A DNA stretch of 64,000 nt from Rhizobiales bacterium TNE-4 (GTDB taxonomy: Bacteria > Pseudomonadota > Alphaproteobacteria > Rhizobiales > Beijerinckiaceae): NCBI GenBank assembly GCA_019083985.1, contig JAHRCV010000001.1, positions 558,001-622,000 of the forward strand, written 5' to 3'. A program made the position numbers and the translations under genes. This document shows, one piece after another, positions 55,518-63,348 of the stretch (its first letter is position 1; the number at the start of each line of letters is the position of its first letter). A model generated the notes under the pieces. It saw only the letters and a program-made list of their open reading frames with translations, made no database searches and was not told the DNA's origin.

Positions 55518-56930
55518 ATGACAATGACGCCGATTTTGGCGCTGCCGCTGCTTGCGGCGGCGCAAGCGCAGAAGCATGTCACCTTGAATGAGGCGCTGTT
55601 TCTCCTCGATTCCCTGGTCCAAATCGCTGTCATCGAGAAAGGGCGCAATACGCCACCCGATGCGCCAAGGGCGGGTGATCGTTACATCGTTGGTCCGTCC
55701 CCTGCGGGCAGTTTTGCGGGCAAGCCTGGCTTGATCGCCGCGTTCGACGGCGCGCAATGGAGTTACACGGAGCCACGCGCCGGATTCCTCATTTTTGTAA
55801 CCAGCGAAAACCAACTCTATCTGCATGATGGCAATTCGCTCAAAACGCTGAAGGAATTGATCGGTGCGCCTGAAGAAGTCGCGCGCTTAGGAATCGGAAC
55901 AGGCGTCGATGCCAATCATAGTCTGAGTGTGAAAGGGGCGAGCGCTTTATTTGCTGCTCGCGGCAATGGCGAAGGGGGCACGGGCCATTTTCGCATGACA
56001 CTGAACAAAGACGCGTCGTCGGCCATCCTGTCGCACCTCTATCAGACGCGATGGTCGGCGCGGGCGGAGACGGGTCTCCTCGGTGACGAGAATTATCGCA
56101 TCAAAATGTCACCCGATGGCGCAGCGTGGTTTGACGCGTTCAGCGCCGATGCTGTCACCGGTGCGGTGCGTTTGCCATCGGGATTGGCATCGATTGGTGG
56201 CGGGTCTTTGGCCTTTCGGAATTTAATCGTCAATCCTGAGGGCGTGATCGCGCAGCGCGGCAATGGCCCGTTCAACGCGGCTGGTGCCACACCTGTTGCA
56301 GCCTTTGATCGCTGGCGCCTTTCCGGCGGCGCATCCACGAACGCTTCGCTGGCGCGAACGGCACTGACCGGGGCGAATGCAGGCCTTGTGCAGGGACCCT
56401 ATTTGACATGGGCTGTGACGGCCGCAAGCAGTGCCGCAAACGCGGTGCTGGAAACGCGGCTCGATCAATTGCTGGCGCTGGCTGGCAAGCGCGTCACCGT
56501 CTCGTTCCGCTACCGGTCCAATGCTGCGATCAGTCTTGCCCTGATGCAGAATTTCGGGACTGGCGGATCCTCAGTCGTGGCGAGCTTAATGACGAACGCC
56601 CTGCCGGTCTCATCACAATGGCGATCGATTGCCTTCACGCTGACATTGCCAGCCGCGACCGGGAAGACGATCGGTTCCTCGCCATTTCTGGCGCTGCAAT
56701 GCGCCGCCACCCAGCCTGTCATTTGCGATCTCGCCGAAGTGCAATTGGAAGAAGGCTTCCTTACGCCGTTCGAACGACGGCCCCCGGCCTTTGAATTGTT
56801 GCTATGCCGCCGGTACTTCCGCCGCAGTGCCGTTTCACTCAACGCGGCCGACCTCGCCATTGAGATGCGTGTGCCACCCCTGGCGTCTGGAACAGGGCCG
56901 TTCGATTACGATTCCGAATTCGAGGGTTGA
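55518..56930 (+). CDS. DUF2793 domain protein, possible tail fibre or spike
   Basis: A 470-residue protein with an N-terminal DUF2793 domain (PILALPLLAAAQAQKHVTLNEAL and APRAGDRYIVG blocks, residues about 5-110). A beta-rich C-terminal region looks carbohydrate-binding (FDRWRLSGG, VQLEEGFLTPFERRP). Such proteins follow g15 in many alphaproteobacterial GTAs and phages and may bind host polysaccharide. It starts 17 bp after g15. Confidence 0.85.
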   Translation: MTMTPILALPLLAAAQAQKHVTLNEALFLLDSLVQIAVIEKGRNTPPDAPRAGDRYIVGPSPAGSFAGKPGLIAAFDGAQWSYTEPRAGFLIFVTSENQLYLHDGNSLKTLKELIGAPEEVARLGIGTGVDANHSLSVKGASALFAARGNGEGGTGHFRMTLNKDASSAILSHLYQTRWSARAETGLLGDENYRIKMSPDGAAWFDAFSADAVTGAVRLPSGLASIGGGSLAFRNLIVNPEGVIAQRGNGPFNAAGATPVAAFDRWRLSGGASTNASLARTALTGANAGLVQGPYLTWAVTAASSAANAVLETRLDQLLALAGKRVTVSFRYRSNAAISLALMQNFGTGGSSVVASLMTNALPVSSQWRSIAFTLTLPAATGKTIGSSPFLALQCAATQPVICDLAEVQLEEGFLTPFERRPPAFELLLCRRYFRRSAVSLNAADLAIEMRVPPLASGTGPFDYDSEFEG

Positions 56931-56932
56931 GC

Positions 56933-57718
56933 ATGAAAGACAATTATGAACGCGCTTTGACGTTCGTCTGGCGCGAAGAGGGCGGCGTGTCTGATGACGC
57001 ACGGGATCCGGGTGGCCTCACCAAATACGGCATCACGCAAGCCACGCTCGCGATCGCGCGCGGCACGGATGTGAGCCGCGCCGATCTTCTTGGGCTAACG
57101 CGCGCTGAGGCCGCCGGTATTTATCGTGCACTGTATTGGAATGCGATCAAGGGTGATGACCTTCCCGGCGGGCTTGATCTCGCCATCTTCGATTTCGCTG
57201 TCAATTCGGGCCCAGCGCGTGCGGTGAAAACCGTTCAAACGCTTCTCGGGGTGCGCGTGGATGGCGTCATGGGTCCGGTGACATTGGCGAAAATCACGCA
57301 GGCTGATCCTGCTGTTTTCATAGAGGCACTGCATAAGGCGCGCCTCGCTTTTCTCCGTTCTCTTTCAGTGTGGCGTTTCTTTGGTACCGGGTGGTCGCGG
57401 CGCAATGATCGCGTTCGTAAGGCCGCCCTTCAGTGGATTGCAGAGACTTCTCCAAAACGCACGACAGAAAGGACGGGCCCGATGGCCAAGCAAACTGCCA
57501 ACACAAATTCCAATCAATTGTCAGAAACGAAATCAATTTTGCAGAGCCGCACGGTATGGGCCAATCTGATTGGGCTGGCCTCATTCGGCCTCTCGTTGTT
57601 CGGCTATGGGTCGCTCGATGTTGGTGGCCTGACGGATGCCGTCTTGCAGACCGTGACGGCGGGCAGCTTCATCGCCTCAACAGTCTTCCGCGTTACGGCG
57701 AAAGCGAAATTGGGCTGA
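56933..57718 (+). CDS. GH108 lysozyme with C-terminal membrane (holin-like) region
   Basis: A 261-residue protein. The N-terminal GH108 lysozyme domain carries the likely catalytic Glu16 in REEGGVSDDARDPGGLTKYGIT-type blocks, followed by a peptidoglycan-binding segment (LLGVRVDGVMGPVTL). The last 60 residues form two hydrophobic segments after SRTVWANLIGLASFG, as in holin-like tails. The stop abuts the convergent amidohydrolase stop (TGATCA). It could serve in cell lysis for particle release. Confidence 0.9.
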   Translation: MKDNYERALTFVWREEGGVSDDARDPGGLTKYGITQATLAIARGTDVSRADLLGLTRAEAAGIYRALYWNAIKGDDLPGGLDLAIFDFAVNSGPARAVKTVQTLLGVRVDGVMGPVTLAKITQADPAVFIEALHKARLAFLRSLSVWRFFGTGWSRRNDRVRKAALQWIAETSPKRTTERTGPMAKQTANTNSNQLSETKSILQSRTVWANLIGLASFGLSLFGYGSLDVGGLTDAVLQTVTAGSFIASTVFRVTAKAKLG

Positions 57719-59107
57719 TCAACCGCATAGGCAGCCGGGCCCCGCGACGGCGCGGCTGCCATAATTTTGCAATTGCCCACGCCAGCGTGGCGTTATGGCG
57801 CGGATGGCATCGACGCCGAGATCCGATGGTAATGTTGGGATTATGCGTTCTTCCATGATGATGCGGCCATCAACAATAGACGTTTTCACATCGCTGGCCC
57901 GTGCGTAATAAACAAGTGCAGCGCTGCTGCCATAATAGGGCTGCACATGCGGCGCTGTGATATCGACCAAGATCAGGTCAGCACGCTTGCCGATCTCGAG
58001 TGAGCCTATCTTGTCGTCGAGGCCAAGCACGCACGCTGCGCCCATGGTCTGGAGGTATAGCGCATCATCGCAAGAGAGCGCTTGTGGCGAGCCTGCCACC
58101 ATACGCGCGCCGTTCAGTGCATAGCGCATCGCCTCAAATGGATCGTTCAGCATCCAATCCGTTGCAAGCCCGGTGCGGATACCGCGCTGCAGGATTTTGG
58201 CGAGGTCGGGATAGCGCCCGCGTCGCGGATAGATTGTGGAAGCATGGGCATAGGGCGCGTTGGCTTTCGCGACGAGATCAAATTCGTCGTCGCTGGCAAA
58301 GACGAGATGGGCCAGCACCGCATCGTCGCCGAGATAGCCGATGCGGTCGAGATAGGTGACCGGTCCACAGCCATGGCGGGCTCGGATCTCATCAACTTCG
58401 GCCGAACTTTGCGCGCAATGGATATGCAGGCCCAAGCCAAGGCGCGAGGCTTCCGCCCGCGCTATCTGGAGCAAGGCCTGCGAACAGGTGTCGGTCGCAT
58501 GAGTGCCGATGCGGGTGGTGATCCGGCCATCACCGCGACCGTTCCATTGTTGCGCGAAGGCGATGCCATCGGCGAGGCGCCTGTCACCGATGGCCGTGTA
58601 ATGCGTGTAATCGCCATCACGAAGATGTTCGAGTTTGACATCGAACACCTTGTAAGCGAGTTGCGCGCGCAAGCCTGTCTTTTCGACGAGTGTTGCGAGG
58701 CGTTCCGGCGCGTACCAGATATCGTTAATGGTGGTCATGCCAGCGCGGATCATCTCGGCGGTGCCGAGCATCGCGCATAAGCCCCATTCATCCTCGCTAA
58801 TATCTTTTTCAAGACGGAAAGCGACATCAAGCAAAGCAGTTTTGGCCACGTGATCATCCGTCTGTGAGCGGAAGATGACGGAGGCTGTATGGGAATGGCA
58901 ATTCACGAAACCCGGGAGTGCGGCATAGCCGCTGCCGCCGAGCGTGCGGCCCGCCTGCCAATGCCCGGCTGGCATTTGAGGCCCGCAATAAAGGATCGCG
59001 CCATCTTTGATTGCGATCTCGCCATCGGGGATGACGCGCATAGCGGCATCAACCGGATAGACGAATTCGGCGCGGACAAGCAGATCGATGGAAACGGGCG
59101 GGGCCAT
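57719..59107 (-). CDS. Amidohydrolase family metal-dependent deaminase/hydrolase
   Basis: A 462-residue amidohydrolase of the cytosine deaminase/AtzA-like group. Metal-binding motifs are FVNCHSH (HxH), HIHCAQSS, LAHLVF (His) and GLATDWMLND (Asp). The substrate may be a purine derivative, S-adenosylhomocysteine analogue or N-substituted amide; the sequence alone does not decide. It is followed (in its upstream direction) by the XRE-cupin regulator gene after 51 bp, so the two may form one transcript. Confidence 0.88.
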   Translation of the reverse strand: MAPPVSIDLLVRAEFVYPVDAAMRVIPDGEIAIKDGAILYCGPQMPAGHWQAGRTLGGSGYAALPGFVNCHSHTASVIFRSQTDDHVAKTALLDVAFRLEKDISEDEWGLCAMLGTAEMIRAGMTTINDIWYAPERLATLVEKTGLRAQLAYKVFDVKLEHLRDGDYTHYTAIGDRRLADGIAFAQQWNGRGDGRITTRIGTHATDTCSQALLQIARAEASRLGLGLHIHCAQSSAEVDEIRARHGCGPVTYLDRIGYLGDDAVLAHLVFASDDEFDLVAKANAPYAHASTIYPRRGRYPDLAKILQRGIRTGLATDWMLNDPFEAMRYALNGARMVAGSPQALSCDDALYLQTMGAACVLGLDDKIGSLEIGKRADLILVDITAPHVQPYYGSSAALVYYARASDVKTSIVDGRIIMEERIIPTLPSDLGVDAIRAITPRWRGQLQNYGSRAVAGPGCLCG

Positions 59108-59158
59108 GGGTCACTCTTTACGGAGAGGTGACAAGGCTGCGCGGCTTCAGCCTCAACG

Positions 59159-59740
59159 TCAATTCGCGTTGGTCCAGAGCACGCGACACAGGCCTTTCCC
59201 GGCATTGCGCCAACGGTGCGGTCTTCGGCTGGTGAAGCGAAAGGCATCGCCGGTCTTCAACACCCAGCTTTCGCTTTCAACCGTCAATTCAAGTTCGCCT
59301 TCGAGCACGGTGCCGGCTTCTTCGCCGCTGTGGCTGTAGAAGGTGTCGCCCGAATGGCAGCCGGGCGCGATGCTGATGAGAAACAGCCTCAACCCCCCTG
59401 CATTCCCGCCGGGTGTCAGCAATTCCTTGCGCACACCTTCAAGATCAAGCGCCAGGGAATGGCGCTCCTCGACGCGGAACACGATGCCGCTATCACCCGC
59501 GGCCGTCTCGGTGCGCGGAAACAGGGAGGAGAGATCTACGCCGAGCCCATCGGCGATGGTCGCGATGGCGCGCATCGAAGCTGAGGATATGCCCCGCTCG
59601 ATCTGGCTGAGATAGCCGATCGAAAGGCCGGTCTTATCCGAAAGCACCTGCAGGGGCACGCGCGCAGCCTTGCGCCGTTCCCGGATCAGGGCGCCGACCG
59701 AGCGGTCGAGCGGCGCAGGTGAGGGGGACAGTCCATCCAT
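59159..59740 (-). CDS. XRE family regulator with cupin sensor domain
   Basis: A 193-residue transcriptional regulator with an N-terminal helix-turn-helix (residues about 14-70, KTGLSIGYLSQIERG) and a C-terminal cupin (about 110-185, HSGEEAGTVLEGELEL). Such proteins, for example PuuR, control amine, amino acid or polyamine use. It is divergent from the ABC transporter, and an inverted repeat TTTCA-N6-TGAAA lies immediately before its start, suggesting autoregulation and control of the transporter. Confidence 0.92.
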   Translation of the reverse strand: MDGLSPSPAPLDRSVGALIRERRKAARVPLQVLSDKTGLSIGYLSQIERGISSASMRAIATIADGLGVDLSSLFPRTETAAGDSGIVFRVEERHSLALDLEGVRKELLTPGGNAGGLRLFLISIAPGCHSGDTFYSHSGEEAGTVLEGELELTVESESWVLKTGDAFRFTSRRPHRWRNAGKGLCRVLWTNAN

Positions 59741-59744
59741 AAAA

Positions 59745-59760
59745 TTTCACATACATGAAA
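59745..59760. promoter_or_regulatory. Inverted repeat, candidate operator of the XRE-cupin regulator
   Basis: TTTCA (59745-59749), spacer CATACA, TGAAA (59756-59760). It lies 5 bp upstream of the regulator ATG in the 83 bp gap between the regulator and the ABC transporter. The spacing and position suit a dimeric helix-turn-helix protein. Confidence 0.45.
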
Positions 59761-59823
59761 ATTCTTGCCGACGCCAGAGATTCGGGCCAGACTGCCTTCA
59801 GGGTTCAACCGGGGGAGAAAACC

Positions 59824-60567
59824 ATGAATCTGAAAAGGCTCATCCAAGGGGTCGTCGTCGGGCTTGCACTGGCCTCGCCAGCGGCGGCGCAACAGGTGTT
59901 GAAGGTCGGCTCGACGCCCACAGGCGTCCCCTTCACCTTCCTCGACACGAAGACCAATTCCATCCAAGGCATCATGGTCGACATCATCACAGAAGTCGGC
60001 AAGCGCGCAGGTTTCGGCGTGCAGATCGAGCCAATGCAATTCTCGACACTGATTGCCGGTCTGACTGCCAATAAAATCGATATCATTGCCGCTGCGATGT
60101 ACATCACACCGGCCCGCAAAGAGCAGGTCGATTTCTCCGAGCCGATCTACACCTATGGCGAAGGCCTGATCGTGCCGAAATCGGACACGAAGGATTATGT
60201 CAGCTTTGACGACATGAAGGGCTATACGGTGGGTGCGCAGGTCGGCACCGCTTATGTCGAGCCGCTGAAGAAAGTCTTCTCGGATGTCAAAATCTACGAC
60301 ACGATTCCTGACATTCTGCGTGACGTGAATGCAGGCCGCATCAAAGCCGGTTTCGCCGATTATCCGATTGCTGCCTATAACATTCAGCAGGGCAATTTCC
60401 CAGACGCACGTGTGGTGAAGACCTATAAGCCCACCATGGCAGGCTCGGTTGGCATTGGCGTGCGCAAGAACGAGACGGAATTGTTGAAAAAGATCAACAC
60501 CGCGCTCACCGCCATGCAGGCCGATGGCACGATTAAGAAGATCCTCGCCAAATGGGGTCTTGAATAA
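59824..60567 (+). CDS. Polar amino acid ABC transporter, periplasmic binding protein
   Basis: A 247-residue family 3 solute-binding protein with a Sec signal peptide (VVVGLALASPAAAQ, cleaved near residue 22). Family blocks include GVPFTFLDTKTNSIQGIMVDI and AAAMYITPARKEQVDFSEPIY (in parts). The ligand is probably a polar amino acid or related amine. The start at 59824 has a GGGGGAG site; an in-frame ATG at 59755 overlaps the regulator operator. It is the first gene of the transport operon. Confidence 0.92.
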   Translation: MNLKRLIQGVVVGLALASPAAAQQVLKVGSTPTGVPFTFLDTKTNSIQGIMVDIITEVGKRAGFGVQIEPMQFSTLIAGLTANKIDIIAAAMYITPARKEQVDFSEPIYTYGEGLIVPKSDTKDYVSFDDMKGYTVGAQVGTAYVEPLKKVFSDVKIYDTIPDILRDVNAGRIKAGFADYPIAAYNIQQGNFPDARVVKTYKPTMAGSVGIGVRKNETELLKKINTALTAMQADGTIKKILAKWGLE

Positions 60568-60624
60568 GGTAATCTGCCGGGCGGCTTCGTGCCGCCCGGT
60601 TTCATTCCGGCCTGAAAGACCATC

Positions 60625-61284
60625 ATGCAAAGATTTTTCACTGACGCTGCCGAATATCTGCCGATTTTGCTGCAGGGCGTCGGTCTCACCATCGTCGTCA
60701 CGATCGGCTCGTTGATCCTCTCGACGGTGCTCGGCCTCATGTGGGCTTTGATGCGCGTGTCGGGTATCAAGGTGCTTGATTGGACCGCGAAGATCTTCGT
60801 CAATTTCATTCGCGGCGTGCCAATCATCGTCCAGCTGTTCTATATTTATTTCGTGCTGCCCGACATGGGCATTGCGCTGAGTGCGTTGCAGGCCGCCATC
60901 ATAGGGCTTGGCATCGCTTATTCTGCCTATCAATCAGAAAATTTCCGCGCCGGCATTGAAGCCATCGATCATGGCCAGATTGAAGCGGCACAATCGATCG
61001 GCATGGGCTGGTGGATGATCATGCGTCGCGTGATCTTGCCGCAAGCAATCCGCATCGTCTTGCCGCCCTATGGCAACATCATGATCATGATGCTGAAGGA
61101 CTCTTCGCAAGCCTCCACCATTACGGTTGCGGAGCTGGCTATGCAGGGCAAGCTGATCGCGTCCGCCACGTTCAAGAACACCTCCGTTTTCACGATGGTC
61201 GCCATTCTCTATCTCTGCATGAGCCTGCCTTTGATGTATCTCGTCTCGCGGCTTGAGAAACATTATGCGACGGGACGGCGCTGA
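60625..61284 (+). CDS. Polar amino acid ABC transporter permease
   Basis: A 219-residue HisM/GlnP-type permease with about five membrane helices and the conserved EAA loop ([25 protein letters not shown], given in parts). [14 protein letters not shown] is typical of the family. As only one permease gene is present, it may act as a homodimer. The stop overlaps the ATPase start by 1 base. Confidence 0.94.
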   Translation: MQRFFTDAAEYLPILLQGVGLTIVVTIGSLILSTVLGLMWALMRVSGIKVLDWTAKIFVNFIRGVPIIVQLFYIYFVLPDMGIALSALQAAIIGLGIAYSAYQSENFRAGIEAIDHGQIEAAQSIGMGWWMIMRRVILPQAIRIVLPPYGNIMIMMLKDSSQASTITVAELAMQGKLIASATFKNTSVFTMVAILYLCMSLPLMYLVSRLEKHYATGRR

Positions 61285-62015
61285 TGATCGTTCTCGAGAA
61301 TGTTCACAAAAGTTTCGGCACCAATCATGTGTTGCGGGGATTTTCAACACGTATTGAGAAGGGCGAGATCGTTTGCATCATCGGCCCCTCTGGTTCCGGC
61401 AAATCAACGGTGCTGCGCTGTATCAATGGGCTTGAAGCCTATGACCAGGGCACGATCCGCATTGGCGAGACCAAGGTCAATCGTGATGACAAAAGCATCG
61501 TCGATGTGCGCAAGCGCGTATCGATGGTGTTTCAGCGGTTCAACCTGTTCCCGCATCGCACTGCGCTCGAAAATGTCACTGAAGGCCCGATCTATGTGAA
61601 AGGCGAACCCCGCGAACGCGCCGAGGAGCGCGGGCGCCGATTGCTGGCACGTGTCGGTCTCGCCGAAAAAGAAACGGCGCATCCGCCGCAGCTCTCAGGC
61701 GGTCAGCAACAGCGCGTGGCGATTGCGCGGGCCTTGGCGATGGAGCCCGAAGCCATCCTGTTTGATGAGCCGACCTCGGCGCTCGATCCTGAACTCGTCG
61801 GTGAAGTGCTCGCCGTCATGAAAAGCCTCGCCGAAGAAGGCATGACGATGGTCATCGTGACTCATGAAATCGCGTTTGCGCGCGAAGTCGCCGACCGCGC
61901 GATCTTTATGGATCAGGGCGTGATCGTCGAAGAAGGCCCGGCGCGCGACATGCTGTCGGCACCAAAACAACCGCGCACGCAGGATTTCTTGCGTCGCGTC
62001 ACGCATCCCATCTGA
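61284..62015 (+). CDS. Polar amino acid ABC transporter ATPase
   Basis: A 243-residue GlnQ/HisP-type ATPase. Walker A is GPSGSGKST, the signature is [15 protein letters not shown], Walker B is [15 protein letters not shown], and the H-loop is [11 protein letters not shown]. It completes the binding protein-permease-ATPase set and is followed after 28 bp by an FAD oxidoreductase gene. Confidence 0.95.
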   Translation: MIVLENVHKSFGTNHVLRGFSTRIEKGEIVCIIGPSGSGKSTVLRCINGLEAYDQGTIRIGETKVNRDDKSIVDVRKRVSMVFQRFNLFPHRTALENVTEGPIYVKGEPRERAEERGRRLLARVGLAEKETAHPPQLSGGQQQRVAIARALAMEPEAILFDEPTSALDPELVGEVLAVMKSLAEEGMTMVIVTHEIAFAREVADRAIFMDQGVIVEEGPARDMLSAPKQPRTQDFLRRVTHPI

Positions 62016-62043
62016 TTGTCGCCTTTGTCTGCGAGGTCCCGCC

Positions 62044-63339
62044 ATGGCTGAGCCATTCCCGCTTGCTCCCGCACTTTGGGCTGCTACCGCTGCGCCACAA
62101 GCGCCCGCGCCGAAACTGGCAGAGGATCTCGTCACTGATTTCTGCGTCATTGGCGCGGGTTATGCCGGTCTTTCAACAGCGCTGCATATTGCCAAAGCGG
62201 GCGGGCATGTCGTGGTGCTTGAAGCGCGCGAACCGGGCTGGGGCGGTTCTGGCCGCAATGGCGGACAAGTCATTCCCGGTCTGAAATATGATCCCGATGA
62301 CATGATCGCGACCTATGGCGAAGAGAAGGGCAAAAAGCTGCTCCACTTTGCGGCCACAACAGCCGACAAAGTGTTCGATCTGATCAACGCCTATAAGATG
62401 GATGTCCCGCATGTGCGCCAAGGCTGGATACAAGCCGCGCATGCGGAGGACGGTTTGACGCTTGCGAAGAACCGCGTTGCGCAATGGTCCAAGCATGGCG
62501 TTGATGCACGCCTTCTCTCGAAAGAGGAAGTGGCAGACCGGCTTGGCACCACCTCTTATGAAGGGGGCTGGCTTGATCCGCGCGGCGGCGCCGTGCAGCC
62601 GCTCTCTTACGCACGTGGTTTGGCCCGCGCCGCGATGGGCGAGGGCGCCAAAATTCACGGCCAATCGCCAGTGACTGATATCAAGCGCGAGGGTGACCGT
62701 TACCGTGTGACGACGGCGCAAGGTAAAACCGTGCTCGCCAAAAAAGTCATCATGTGCACGAATGCCTATGCGGGCGATCTCGTGCCGGGACTGCGGCAGA
62801 CGATTGTGGACGTCAATTCGTTTCAGGTCGCGACGGCACCGCTCTCTGACAATATCCGCAAGACGATCCTGCCTTACGGGCAGGTCTCATCCGACACGCG
62901 TAAACTGCTGCTCTATTTCCGGCTCGATCACACCGGCCGTCTCTTGATGGGCGGGCGCGGCCCGTTCCGTGAACCGAAGAGCGATGACGATTGGGCCCAT
63001 CTCGTCCGCGTCGTGACAAAAATGTTCCCGCAGGTGAAAGACGTTCCCATCGAATATCGCTGGGGCGGTCGTGTCGCGCTAACACAGGATTTCCTGCCGC
63101 ATATTCATGAGCCGGAACCCGGTTTCATCATCGATATTGGCTGCCTCGGCCGCGGTGTCGGTTTGCAGACGGCGATGGGCCAAGCCTTGGCCGCCTATGC
63201 GACGACGGGCGATGCGGATGCTCTGCCATTTCCCATCCGCCCGATCGACCCAATCCCCTTCCATATGTTCCGTCGGATTGGATTGGCCGCCATCATCGCG
63301 TGGTACCGCTTTCAGGATGGTGGCGTGAAACAGACCTGA
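62044..63339 (+). CDS. FAD-dependent amine oxidoreductase (DadA/PuuB-like)
   Basis: A 431-residue DAO-family flavoenzyme. The Rossmann motif GAGYAG (37-42) is followed by EAREPGWGGSGRNGGQV, typical of gamma-glutamylputrescine oxidase and related enzymes, and MGGRGPFREP and GCLGRGVGLQTAMGQALA lie later. It probably oxidises the amine or amino acid imported by the ABC transporter. It is in the same operon. Confidence 0.9.
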   Translation: MAEPFPLAPALWAATAAPQAPAPKLAEDLVTDFCVIGAGYAGLSTALHIAKAGGHVVVLEAREPGWGGSGRNGGQVIPGLKYDPDDMIATYGEEKGKKLLHFAATTADKVFDLINAYKMDVPHVRQGWIQAAHAEDGLTLAKNRVAQWSKHGVDARLLSKEEVADRLGTTSYEGGWLDPRGGAVQPLSYARGLARAAMGEGAKIHGQSPVTDIKREGDRYRVTTAQGKTVLAKKVIMCTNAYAGDLVPGLRQTIVDVNSFQVATAPLSDNIRKTILPYGQVSSDTRKLLLYFRLDHTGRLLMGGRGPFREPKSDDDWAHLVRVVTKMFPQVKDVPIEYRWGGRVALTQDFLPHIHEPEPGFIIDIGCLGRGVGLQTAMGQALAAYATTGDADALPFPIRPIDPIPFHMFRRIGLAAIIAWYRFQDGGVKQT

Positions 63340-63348
63340 GCGGCGCAA

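Larger units (their letters stand above)
40965..57718 (+). mobile_element. Rhodobacter-type gene transfer agent (GTA) structural cluster
   Basis: About 16.8 kb of plus-strand genes in the order known from the Rhodobacter capsulatus GTA: g1 and g2 terminases, g3 portal, g4 protease, g5 capsid, g6-g9 connector and tail, g10/g10.1 chaperones, g11 tape measure, g12-g15 tail tip, followed by DUF2793 and lysozyme genes. No integrase, replication, lysogeny or attachment-site features are present, which fits a GTA rather than an active prophage. Two antisense genes (45934-46659 and 49357-49599) interrupt the series, and g15 and g9 look damaged. Confidence 0.88.

Noticed and set aside
40965-57718. Active prophage instead of gene transfer agent
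   Set aside because: No integrase, excisionase, repressor, replication genes or flanking direct repeats were found, and the gene order is that of GTAs.
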